Part shown: piece after piece, positions 17,764 through 25,120 of the stretch | How the letters are laid out: each line of letters opens with the position of its first letter | How positions within the stretch are numbered: position 1 is the stretch's first letter | DNA from: Nitrososphaerota archaeon | GTDB lineage: Archaea; Thermoproteota; Nitrososphaeria; Nitrososphaerales; Gagatemarchaeaceae | Reading direction: 5' to 3' | Assembly (NCBI GenBank): GCA_027887005.1 | Contig: JAPCJI010000002.1 | Span: 62,001 to 126,000, forward strand | Length of the DNA stretch: 64,000 nucleotides | Position numbers and translations under genes: made by a program | Notes under the pieces: model-generated | What the model saw: only the letters and a program-made list of their open reading frames with translations | The model's database searches: none | Told to the model about the DNA's origin: nothing

Positions 17764-18027
17764 ATGATTCCTTCGCAGCAGCCCAAGGGGAAGCTGGTCG
17801 GGTTCAAGCCCCTGCAGGAGAGATTCAGCTACTACGCGCTGGAGGACGGGACGGTTTTGGGAATAAAGCCTGCAGTGGTGAAAGTGTACAGGCTCCAGAA
17901 TCCTGACAACAGCCCAGCCTTCTCTCCAGACGGGACCCCCGCGTACTTCTACCAGACTCAGAACATAACCCAGGTTCTCAGCCGGGAAGAGTACAAGTCA
18001 TTCAAGGACGACGGCATCAGTGAATGA
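17764..18027 (+). CDS. Hypothetical protein, 87 residues
   Basis: I do not recognise this family. The product is soluble-looking with a beta-rich middle (FSYYALEDGTVLGIKPAVVKVYRL) and an acidic-basic end (SREEYKSFKDDGISE). It has a good promoter: ACGCTTTTATCC near 17728-17741 about 27-30 bases before the ATG. Its stop overlaps the start of the methyltransferase gene (ATGA), so the two are translated together and may act in one process. Confidence 0.75.
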   Translation: MIPSQQPKGKLVGFKPLQERFSYYALEDGTVLGIKPAVVKVYRLQNPDNSPAFSPDGTPAYFYQTQNITQVLSREEYKSFKDDGISE

Positions 18028-18548
18028 GAAAGGCCTACCTAGCTTCTGACGACTCGGCCCTTCTGAGGAGAGCGCTCGGCTCCTATTCGGGGAGAGCGTG
18101 CCTCGAAATCGGAGCAGGCAACGGGGGGAACCTGATCGACCTCAAGAAGCGGTTCTCGAGGGCCCTAGGCACCGACGTCGTCAGGCCCGGGCTCGACGAT
18201 TGGAAGGGTGCAGGCGTAGACTACGTCCTTGCAGACGGCGCCTCCTGTCTGAAGGACGAGTGCTTCGACCTTGTGGCGTTCAACCCTCCCTACCTGCCCC
18301 TGGAAGTGGCGGAGGACGTCGCGGTGGAGGGGGGCAAGGAGCTCGAGGTGCCGATGAAGTTCCTTCGGGAGGCCCTCCGCACTGTGAAGAGGACCGGGAG
18401 GGTCATACTTCTACTGAACGACCAGGCCCCGATTGGCGAACTGGAGGCGATATGCACACAGAGAGGGTTCAACCTCAGGAAGGTGTTGTCTCAACGGCTC
18501 TTCTTCGAGGAACTTGCGGTGTACGAGGCCTCGGCAGACCGGGCGTAG
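18024..18548 (+). CDS. HemK/Mtq2-like class I methyltransferase
   Basis: The 174-residue protein has the SAM-binding motif CLEIGAGNGGN at 26-36 and the catalytic NPPY at 87-90 followed by LPL, as in N5-glutamine methyltransferases. Its compact size without the PrmC N-terminal domain matches the archaeal and eukaryotic Mtq2/HemK2 group, which methylates the GGQ glutamine of release factor aRF1. The reaction is inferred from the family. It shares a four-base overlap with the preceding 87-residue gene. Confidence 0.85.
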   Translation: MRKAYLASDDSALLRRALGSYSGRACLEIGAGNGGNLIDLKKRFSRALGTDVVRPGLDDWKGAGVDYVLADGASCLKDECFDLVAFNPPYLPLEVAEDVAVEGGKELEVPMKFLREALRTVKRTGRVILLLNDQAPIGELEAICTQRGFNLRKVLSQRLFFEELAVYEASADRA

Positions 18549-18645
18549 CCGAATCTGGTCGTCGCGAGGCGGATGCCGCGCCACAGCTCAGACCCGGTCT
18601 AGACGGTGATGTCAGCTTCTCAAGGATGAGAATCGTGTTCCCGCG

Positions 18646-18653
18646 TTATATAC
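18646..18653 (+). promoter_or_regulatory. TATA box for the HTH_10 regulator
   Basis: TTATATAC is a near-ideal archaeal TATA element lying inside the longest open frame of the following gene. The expected start of transcription, about 18675, is eight bases ahead of the in-frame ATG at 18683 and downstream of the ATG at 18626, so it decides the start codon. Confidence 0.55.
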
Positions 18654-18682
18654 GCAAGCACGACCCTAACGGATTCGGGAGC

Positions 18683-19327
18683 ATGCTCAGGCAAGTCGCG
18701 CTCGAGGTGCGCGCCGAGAACAAGCTGCAGGACGCCGCGAAGGCATCGGGAATCAAGATTACCATAACCGACTGCAAGCCCTTCAACGAGAAGGGGATGA
18801 CCCTGCTCCTCGAGCTAAAGGGCGATGCCCATGCCATGAGAGAGACTGCGAGCGCGATCAAGAGGCTCGGCGGTGTGAGACAGGTGCTGGAAGGGGATGA
18901 CGCAGGGGAGACACTCCCGCTTCTGGTGGTCATGGACCGGCCTGCGGTGTGCCGCGCCTCGAGTGATTCAGCCATAATATGCCTGGACTGCCCGCTCAAT
19001 GCAGACGTGCAGCCTGCGTCCTGGCGTTTCATAGTCCGGAGGACGAGCGACCTTAGGCAGATTCTTTACAGGCTCGGGAAGGAGGGTGTCGAGACCCGGA
19101 TCGAAGACGTGTCGCCCCTGAACCAGAAGGCGGCGCTTACAGGGAGACAGAAGGAAATCGTGGCGACCGCGGTCGCGAAGGGATACTTCCAATTCCCCAG
19201 AAAGATAAGCCTCACCGGACTCAGCGAGCTGGTGGGTGTCAAGCCCTCGACCCTGAGCGAGATACTGAGAAGTGCGGAAAGGCGGATAATGGAGAACGCT
19301 GTCGGCGTTCCATTCCCAGAGAACTAA
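18683..19327 (+). CDS. HTH_10 (bacterio-opsin-activator type) transcription regulator
   Basis: A 214-residue regulator from ATG 18683. The C-terminal LTGRQKEIVATAVAKGYF, then LTGLSELVGVKPSTLSEILR and AERRIMENA, is the HTH_10 domain of Bat-like proteins. The N-terminal part (VALEVRAENKLQDAAKASGIKI onward) resembles the effector-side domain of that family. Target unknown; the next genes downstream are the respiratory bc-type locus, which it might regulate. An upstream ATG at 18626 gives 19 more residues, but a TATA box lies between the two codons, favouring the later one. Confidence 0.85.
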   Translation: MLRQVALEVRAENKLQDAAKASGIKITITDCKPFNEKGMTLLLELKGDAHAMRETASAIKRLGGVRQVLEGDDAGETLPLLVVMDRPAVCRASSDSAIICLDCPLNADVQPASWRFIVRRTSDLRQILYRLGKEGVETRIEDVSPLNQKAALTGRQKEIVATAVAKGYFQFPRKISLTGLSELVGVKPSTLSEILRSAERRIMENAVGVPFPEN

Positions 19328-19412
19328 TCAGATCTGGGCGAACGACGGGTAACCTACCACCTGGGGACATGTGCGACGGCGAACGGACCCGCGGAGTGAA
19401 AAGAATCCTGAG

Positions 19413-19421
19413 CTTTAATAC
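19413..19421 (+). promoter_or_regulatory. TATA box for the respiratory bc-type locus
   Basis: CTTTAATAC centred near 19417 is the only clear TATA element ahead of the six-gene run that ends at 24050. The expected transcription start, about 19443, is a few bases upstream of TTG 19449. Confidence 0.4.
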
Positions 19422-19448
19422 TCCTTGCCAGAATCCAGCGGTTGCGGT

Positions 19449-19982
19449 TTGGCGCAAGCATTCGAAGACAGCGAGAAACAATCCAAAACGCTGCATCGAA
19501 TCTTCCTCTTTCTCTACCTTCAGTTCGCCTTCTATTGGGCGACAATCGCCGCGGGAATGCTCGTGAACTACTATTACGCGGTGCCCGGTGACATGCAAGC
19601 AAACTTCAGCAGCATCCTCCTGCAGTTCTTCGCCGCGCCTTCGCTCTTCGCCCACGTTACTTTCGCGGTTCTAAGCACTAGCATGAGCATTCCGGTGATC
19701 ATCTTAGCGAGAAGGGCCCGGCTTTCGCATGTAGTTCTCCTGCACGCTGGCGCAGTCACCGCAAGGATGGTGGGCTTCATTACTGGTCCGTTGTTCATGT
19801 ACTACGCGACTTCCGAAGTTGCTGACCCCTATTCCGCGAATATCTCGACCTTCATCATGGCCTCGGTGTTCCTGACCGCCGTCATCCTGACGTTCATGAG
19901 CAGGATATTCATTGTCAGAGAGGATGTCCGGATCAAGTACGTGGTGGGCGCAACGCCTCTGGTAGGTTTGAGACCGCAATGA
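19449..19982 (+). CDS. Four-TM membrane protein of the bc-type locus (unit A)
   Basis: Not recognised. From TTG 19449 the protein has 177 residues: a short charged start (MAQAFEDSEKQSK), then four hydrophobic segments. Key features are FAFYWATIAAGMLVNYY in TM1, FAHVTFAV at the start of TM2, RLSHVVLLHAG at TM3, and a final TM ending in SRIFIVRED. The TM1 [aromatic]-x(n)-GM pattern and the histidine at TM2 recur in the next two genes, suggesting a shared 4-TM fold. Position directly upstream of a Rieske protein and cytochrome b suggests a membrane subunit or assembly factor of that complex. The longer start TTG 19425 is possible. Confidence 0.7.
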   Translation: MAQAFEDSEKQSKTLHRIFLFLYLQFAFYWATIAAGMLVNYYYAVPGDMQANFSSILLQFFAAPSLFAHVTFAVLSTSMSIPVIILARRARLSHVVLLHAGAVTARMVGFITGPLFMYYATSEVADPYSANISTFIMASVFLTAVILTFMSRIFIVREDVRIKYVVGATPLVGLRPQ

Positions 19983-20464
19983 GGGCAGTATCGCTTGAGG
20001 GGGAGGAGATTGGCAATCTCGGCCTTCAAGGCCTGAAGCTGACATTGAGGCTTTGCTACTTCAACTTCGTCGTCTACCTCGCAATATACATAACAGGAAT
20101 GTATCTCAACATATTCGTCACCTCGGGAGTGAACACCGTAAGCATAGGGGACACCTCCAACATGGTACACATGGTAGGGGCCACCCTGAACTTTGCATTC
20201 ACCTTCATCGTGATGATGGTGGGTTTCATCTATGGAATGCGGAAGGTGGCGTTGTTCAGCCTTGGGGCGGTTGCCTCCTTGGTTGTGGCCACGATTGGAG
20301 GACTGCTGTTCCTGGCGACCGGAGGCGGGAGAGGCTCTGGAGGACTCACCCTTGCCGGCGGATGGATAATGTCACTCCTCTTCATGCTCGCGCTCTTCCT
20401 TTCATACTACGCCACTCTGAAGATCATGAGGGCGGTCAGGATACTGGAAACCGTCCGAACGTAG
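19979..20464 (+). CDS. Four-TM membrane protein of the bc-type locus (unit B)
   Basis: Not recognised. The 161-residue protein has four hydrophobic segments: YFNFVVYLAIYITGMYLN (TM1), MVHMVGATLNFAFTFIVM (TM2, with the histidine shared with its neighbours), KVALFSLGAVASLVVATIGG (TM3) and a last TM after a Gly-rich loop (TGGGRGSGG). Its ATG overlaps the stop of the preceding gene by four bases (ATGA). Spacing of GM in TM1 and His in TM2 matches units A and C, so these look like tandem paralogs. A heme- or quinone-related role is inference from context. Confidence 0.7.
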   Translation: MRAVSLEGEEIGNLGLQGLKLTLRLCYFNFVVYLAIYITGMYLNIFVTSGVNTVSIGDTSNMVHMVGATLNFAFTFIVMMVGFIYGMRKVALFSLGAVASLVVATIGGLLFLATGGGRGSGGLTLAGGWIMSLLFMLALFLSYYATLKIMRAVRILETVRT

Positions 20465-20476
20465 TGAGAAGATGAC

Positions 20477-21364
20477 ATGCTAGGGATGAATGGTTCGTTG
20501 GGATCCGTGGCAGGCGCTGACGAAGGGCAGGCGAAATGGCTCGTATACCTAATCTATCTTCAGGCGGCCTTCCTCGCCGTGACCTACGCCGAGGGGATGT
20601 GGTCGGCGCTTACTGTGCCCAGCTTCTCAGTCACCCTGCCTGATGTTATCGAGCACGGGGTAGCGTCGTCCGGGTTCGCGCTGATGACAGGCGTTGTGGG
20701 GTTCGTGGCTGCGCTCCGGGGTCACAGGCGCGTAGCGATCTCTAACATTGTACTCTTCGTCATCACGGTGATTGCTGGTTCAACTGGCTTCGCATTCCTG
20801 GCCAACACGACCGACCCCGGCCAAATAGCGGAGACGAACCTTTCAATGATAGCGACGGTCGCGCTGGGCATGCCCATCACTGGATACTCCCTGACCAAGG
20901 TGTCCCGAGCGTCAAGAAGCGACCCGGGCGACGCGTCCCCTGCCACCATTATGATCTATTTCGCGCTGGGGACGCTTGCCATTACGATCGTAGCAGGCGC
21001 TGCCATGCTTTCGACTTCACCGTCATGGTACGCCTTCGCCGTCTCGGCACATGTCGGGTTGGCGGCCCTAATGGTTGCCCTTGTTCTGGGAGTTTTAGTG
21101 ACATCTGTAACGGGAGCGTTCGGAGGAGATGCGTCGAAATGGGACCCGCAGGCGGTGGCCTACTCTCTCATTGCCCTTGGGTCCGCGACAATCGCAGGTG
21201 CCGACGGCGTGGTCTACATGACTTCGGGCGGCCTTTCGTACGTGATAGCAATGGCGGAAGTGGGCGTCCTCGTCTACGTCTTCCTGATGATCGCAAGCGC
21301 CGGGCCACATCATCGGGGGGTCACTCGGATTGACGGCGAAGGCCCGGCAAGAATTGCGCCTTGA
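20477..21364 (+). CDS. Eight-TM membrane protein, internally duplicated 4-TM unit (unit C)
   Basis: Not recognised. The 295 residues contain about eight hydrophobic segments forming two similar halves. Half one: YLIYLQAAFLAVTYAEGM, then VIEHGVASSGFALMTG, then RRVAISNIVLFVITVIAGS. Half two: YFALGTLAITIVAGAAM, then VSAHVGLAALMVALVLG, then AVAYSLIALGSATIAGADG. Each half repeats the plan of units A and B, with one histidine at the start of its second TM. The two-times-four-TM architecture recalls heme A synthase (CtaA/Cox15), but I do not see its full set of paired histidines. Stop overlaps the Rieske TTG. Confidence 0.7.
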   Translation: MLGMNGSLGSVAGADEGQAKWLVYLIYLQAAFLAVTYAEGMWSALTVPSFSVTLPDVIEHGVASSGFALMTGVVGFVAALRGHRRVAISNIVLFVITVIAGSTGFAFLANTTDPGQIAETNLSMIATVALGMPITGYSLTKVSRASRSDPGDASPATIMIYFALGTLAITIVAGAAMLSTSPSWYAFAVSAHVGLAALMVALVLGVLVTSVTGAFGGDASKWDPQAVAYSLIALGSATIAGADGVVYMTSGGLSYVIAMAEVGVLVYVFLMIASAGPHHRGVTRIDGEGPARIAP

Positions 21365-22356
21365 GTCGTGGTTGGACAGTGACCTCCGCTAGTACTCCGA
21401 TTCGTCTTCCTGATGTTAAGTCGGGAATCCTGCAGATGGCGTTCCTTTGCCTTGCCATCATGTCTACGCTGTTGGCCATGCCGCATGCGGCCAGGGCCCT
21501 CGCTACCAGTGGGAATTCGACCCGGACCGCGGTGGGGTTAGGTTCGACGAACCTGAACCTCACAACTGGGGCCGTTGTGACTTTCATCATCCTGCTGCTG
21601 GGGCTTGCCGCCGCGTTCTTGCTGATAGGGAGGTTCCAGAAGTCCCAGAAACGTAGCCAAGATTCGGTCACGGTGGACACGAAGTCCACGGAGGCCGACG
21701 AGGTCGCCGAGAGGGCCAGAAGCAAGAGGAACTTCCTGAAGCTGATGCTCACTCTGGGCGGGGTAGCTACCCTGGGCACGTTCGCGAGCATCTTCAGGAT
21801 ACTTGAGTACGTGCCTGCGCCTGGGCAGGGTTCTCGCACGACTGTCGCTCTCGCCTGGCCCGAGATCAAACTCGTCAACATCTCGACCCTCGATCCTTCC
21901 AAGCCGCTGCGCTTCAACTACCCGCTCGTGGACACGCCGTGCGTGCTCGTCAAATGCGGGCAGAAGGCGGACTACGGGGTCGGGCCCGATTCAGACATAG
22001 TCGCGTTCAACGACATCTGCCAACACCTGGGGTGCTTCTACGCGGTTCTTCCGCCGGGTTCGTCACCTCCGTGCGACGCAACTTTCCTTGCGGCCACTCC
22101 TCAGGGGTACTGTTGCTGTCATGGAGGGCAATACGACTTCGTCCATGCAGGCACGGTGATTGGGGGGCCCCCGCCGAGGAGTGTTCCTCAGGTCGTGTTG
22201 CGATTCGATGCGAGCACCGGCGACATCTACGCTGTAGGGATGGGGGGCCCCACGATCTTCGGGCACGGGCCGCCAGGAACGACAGACCCGGCCCTGGTGC
22301 TCAAGTATGACCTCACGGGCGGAACGGTCGTGACAGATGCGACGGTGTTCTCCTGA
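21361..22356 (+). CDS. Rieske iron-sulfur protein with extended N-terminus
   Basis: Electron carrier of a bc-type quinol-oxidising complex, passing electrons from quinol to an external acceptor. The 331 residues carry the 2Fe-2S boxes C220-x-H222-x-G-C225 and C251-x-C253-H254-G-G; C225/C253 would form the usual disulfide. Ahead of the cluster domain come three hydrophobic stretches: about 23-45, 68-90 and 126-147. The third follows SKRNFLK (121-127), resembling a Tat motif with KR for RR, which normally sits at the very N-terminus of Rieske proteins. TTG start overlaps the preceding stop (TTGA). Confidence 0.9.
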   Translation: MSRGWTVTSASTPIRLPDVKSGILQMAFLCLAIMSTLLAMPHAARALATSGNSTRTAVGLGSTNLNLTTGAVVTFIILLLGLAAAFLLIGRFQKSQKRSQDSVTVDTKSTEADEVAERARSKRNFLKLMLTLGGVATLGTFASIFRILEYVPAPGQGSRTTVALAWPEIKLVNISTLDPSKPLRFNYPLVDTPCVLVKCGQKADYGVGPDSDIVAFNDICQHLGCFYAVLPPGSSPPCDATFLAATPQGYCCCHGGQYDFVHAGTVIGGPPPRSVPQVVLRFDASTGDIYAVGMGGPTIFGHGPPGTTDPALVLKYDLTGGTVVTDATVFS

Positions 22357-22371
22357 ACGGGAGGAAATGAC

Positions 22372-23784
22372 ATGAGCACAAACCTGGGAGGGAAGCTCGT
22401 GGAATGGGTGAAGACGCGTTTCGGGCTCCGGACAAACGTATTGCGTCCCGTCCCGGAATACAGCATGAACCCCCTCTATTGGCTCGGCGCGTTGACGACC
22501 ATCGCATTTGGCCTGCAGGTCTTCACTGGCCTTCTGATGATGATCTATTACGTTCCCACGGTCGAACAGGCCTACTCCTCCACACAGTTCATCATTCAGA
22601 ATGTCCCCTTTGGCTGGCTCCTGGAAACCGTCCACCTTTACGGAGCCTATGCGATGATACTCCTGGCCCTACTCCACCTCTTTCGTGGCTACTTCCTCAG
22701 CGTCCAGAAGAAACCCAGAGAAATGATGTGGGTCACAGGAATGCTGATGGGCCTGACTGTGATGGGGTTCGGCCTCACGGGCTACCTGCTTCCGTGGACC
22801 GTGGTGTCCAAGTCTGCCACCGACGTCTCAATTGGCATGTTGAGCTTCCTTCCCGGACAGGTTGGGTCCATAGTCACGTTCCTCGTGGCCGGTGACGGCA
22901 GCAGCGCGGGAGAGCTCACGAGATTCTTTGACCTTCACATCCTCGTCCTTCCAGCTGCTCTCATTTCGCTCGTCGCGCTCAAGCTCTTTCTATTCGAGGC
23001 ACACGGGGCCGCCGAACCTGTGACCGGCCCGAAGGAATCCCGGGACATCCCATGGTTCCCCACTGTCTACCTCTATTTCGCGATGCTGGGCAGCTTGCTC
23101 ATTGCTGCGATTGTAGTGGCTTCGGCGCTGTTCCCGTTCAACCTCGCAGCGCAATTCACGCCTGCCGGCGCAGCGAACTACGTGCCCCAGCCCGAGTGGT
23201 ATTTCCTGTGGATGTATCAGATCCTGAAGTTCGCCTCCTTCGAGGGCTCCGGGATATACTACGCGCTGGGAGTGGTGACGGCCCTGGTAGCAGGACTGGT
23301 GCTTCTGCCATTTGTTGACCGTGGGGTGGCGCGGAACCCGAAATCGAGGCCCCTCTACACCACCGTCGGCGCGATAACGGTCGCGGAGCTATTGGTGCTG
23401 ACAGTCTGGGGATACCTTACGCCTGGGCAGATAATCCCTGACGCGCAGGCGGTCGAAGTGGTCGGGGCTGCAGCCTTGGTTGGTGCGGTGATGTCCGCGT
23501 TTCTCCTCAGGATGCCGCGGGGGATTCAGAGGTTCACTTCGGCAATCAGGTCCATACCACTGGCGCTAGTCCTTCCCCTCAAGAACCGGGGGGCGGCGTT
23601 GGCCTTCGTGGCCCTCCTATGCGTCGGGTCGGTTTGCTTCGCCAACCTCGTCGGGTTCGCTTCAGGTGCGAAGGCGGGTTCACCGCTTCTCTTGCTGGAC
23701 ATCGCGGGGTTGGTCACAACTTTCTTCGCTATGGTGAGAATCATGAGAGGAATGACCTTGGCGTACCGCAGGTCCCAGAATTGA
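22372..23784 (+). CDS. Cytochrome b of a bc-type complex
   Basis: Quinol-oxidising membrane subunit binding two b hemes. The 470 residues fuse the b6-like and subunit-IV-like parts and add about three C-terminal TM segments. TM2 has the expected pair His88 and His102. TM4 has His189, but the second position (+14/+15) shows Leu203/Lys204 instead of His: the stretch reads SLVALKLFLFEAHG, while the family has a histidine where Lys204 stands. LLPWTVVSKSATDVSIG and the Qo-site PEWY motif (QPEWYFLW) are present. ATG follows a GGGAGGAA Shine-Dalgarno sequence, 15 bases after the Rieske stop. Confidence 0.93.
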   Translation: MSTNLGGKLVEWVKTRFGLRTNVLRPVPEYSMNPLYWLGALTTIAFGLQVFTGLLMMIYYVPTVEQAYSSTQFIIQNVPFGWLLETVHLYGAYAMILLALLHLFRGYFLSVQKKPREMMWVTGMLMGLTVMGFGLTGYLLPWTVVSKSATDVSIGMLSFLPGQVGSIVTFLVAGDGSSAGELTRFFDLHILVLPAALISLVALKLFLFEAHGAAEPVTGPKESRDIPWFPTVYLYFAMLGSLLIAAIVVASALFPFNLAAQFTPAGAANYVPQPEWYFLWMYQILKFASFEGSGIYYALGVVTALVAGLVLLPFVDRGVARNPKSRPLYTTVGAITVAELLVLTVWGYLTPGQIIPDAQAVEVVGAAALVGAVMSAFLLRMPRGIQRFTSAIRSIPLALVLPLKNRGAALAFVALLCVGSVCFANLVGFASGAKAGSPLLLLDIAGLVTTFFAMVRIMRGMTLAYRRSQN

Positions 23785-23798
23785 GAGCGGAAGACGAG

Positions 23799-24050
23799 AT
23801 GATGAAGTACACCGTGGAAACCCTGTTGGCGGCCGCCGCCCTCACGCTGACGGTCTATGCGTGGTTGATCGACCCGGTTGTGAACCAACGAGCCTTCGGC
23901 GCGTTGATCGGGTCGGCGTTTGTGATATTCTCCATGATCATCTACGCATACTACAAGCCCTCGCTTACAGGAAGCAGTAACACCTGGCTTCTCGCTGGAT
24001 GTGTTACCGTGGCCGTTTTCCTCTTGCTTGCGGTGCAATTGGCAAGCTAG
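23799..24050 (+). CDS. Small three-TM protein closing the bc-type locus
   Basis: Not recognised. From ATG 23799 the product is 83 residues with three hydrophobic stretches: VETLLAAAALTLTVYAWL, ALIGSAFVIFSMIIYAYY and LLAGCVTVAVFLLLAVQL. It starts 14 bases after cytochrome b with a purine-rich ribosome-binding region (GAGAGCGGAAGACGAG), so it is co-transcribed. A second ATG follows the first immediately. Small TM proteins of this size commonly stabilise respiratory complexes; that role is inference. Confidence 0.72.
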   Translation: MMKYTVETLLAAAALTLTVYAWLIDPVVNQRAFGALIGSAFVIFSMIIYAYYKPSLTGSSNTWLLAGCVTVAVFLLLAVQLAS

Positions 24051-25010
24051 CCCCCCCAGGATTGATTCGACCGCAACACGACCCCTCTCTTCGCATTACA
24101 GTTGGTATCCGACTGGCCAACGTTGCGGCGGACTTTCGGCGCTGATTCAATCGAAAAAGCGTGGCTTGGCATGCGACACCCGTCGAAATGCTTCGCGTGC
24201 GAGAAACATGACTCGAGGCCTGTCAACTCGCCAACGAGACTAGCCTCAGCATCCGTAGAGGAGCGGGCCCAGAGGGGCTCAGACCTAATGTGGGTTCGAA
24301 TCTCCGAGAGGTTGGAGATAACCTCAGACTTTAGGCTGCCAATCCTATTGTTGCGCACAAGAACTGTACGGTCGTCGGAGTCTCAGCCCCTTTGCGTTCA
24401 TGCAGACTAGGTGTCCTATGGCGAACAAGGACTGAAACGAAGTCTAAAGGTCGACAGAAGATCCATGAGCAGCGTAACAATCGACACACTCGGCAAACAG
24501 TTAGAGGTTTTCAAAGACGCCAACTGCTTACCGATAGGATGAGGTGTGTCCCTAGCGGTGAAGCTTCGCCCGTATCCGCTTCAGGTAAGTCATGAACCTG
24601 CCGTTCGCGCTTGCCGCTTCTGTCGTACTTGCTTGAGTGTTTGTTTCCATTTGTATTCACCATTTGTTACACATATTACAAGACATATGGGTCTACCTAT
24701 GACTAGTGTGCAATTATTGCAGATAACGGCCAATTTGCCCGCTATACGTCCAACAAGGCGCGTCAGAGTTCCTCGGTGCCAGGTTGAGCCCGAGTGTTCG
24801 CGCAAGGGGCGACGTCCGGCAGTTCGCTCGTGCTTTTCGAATTCTGAATTGGTCCTTAGGCGGTCTTCGACGGGCGCCCGGCACGTGGTTCAAGGGCATT
24901 TTGGTGGGAAGCATTTCTGCGTCTTCGAATGGCCTCCCATTTCCTTCTGCGTGCAAAAGTCATGGTTGTAATACTCTCCAGCGAGTATATAGGACGTTGG
25001 GTTAGGTTCT
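24051..25010. other. Gene-poor stretch, about 1 kb
   Basis: I find no supported gene. Open frames here are short, lie on all strands, and lack family motifs or promoters. The base composition is visibly more AT-rich than the surroundings, most clearly at about 24630-24720. At 24292-24302 the 11 bases GGGTTCGAATC match the T-arm of the tRNA-Arg gene about 800 bases further on, but the flanking bases do not form a proper T stem. The stretch lies on the 3' side of that tRNA. A decayed insertion or an undetected RNA gene are both possible. Confidence 0.4.
24983..24993 (+). promoter_or_regulatory. TATA box upstream of a predicted hairpin
   Basis: GAGTATATAGG is a strong archaeal TATA-type sequence. 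The expected transcription start, about 25014, falls a few bases before the hairpin described at 25020-25073. No convincing protein gene follows in that direction. Confidence 0.4.
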
Positions 25011-25013
25011 TCG

Positions 25014-25075
25014 AATTTGGGGCCTTCCGGATTTCCACCCCTGAGAAAGGAATCCAAATGGCCAAGAAGGCCCGA
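25014..25075 (+). ncRNA. Candidate structured RNA (two-part hairpin)
   Basis: GGGCCTTC at 25020-25027 pairs with GAAGGCCC at 25066-25073 (8 bp). Inside it, GGATTTCC at 25029-25036 pairs with GGAATCC at 25049-25055 (7 bp with one bulged T), leaving a 12-base loop and a 10-base one-sided internal loop. A TATA box sits at the right distance upstream. An ATG at 25059 opens a 43-codon frame, but that frame runs antisense through the tRNA-Arg gene and yields the RDSNPRSLSS-type peptide typical of such artefacts. RNA status is a guess from structure and promoter only. Confidence 0.3.
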
Positions 25076-25120
25076 GGGGCAGTCAGTCTAGCAAAACGAG
25101 GCCGAATCATGCTTATTCAA

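Noticed and set aside
24292-24302. GGGTTCGAATC as part of a second tRNA gene
   Set aside because: The flanking bases do not make a T stem, and no acceptor or anticodon stem can be drawn around it.
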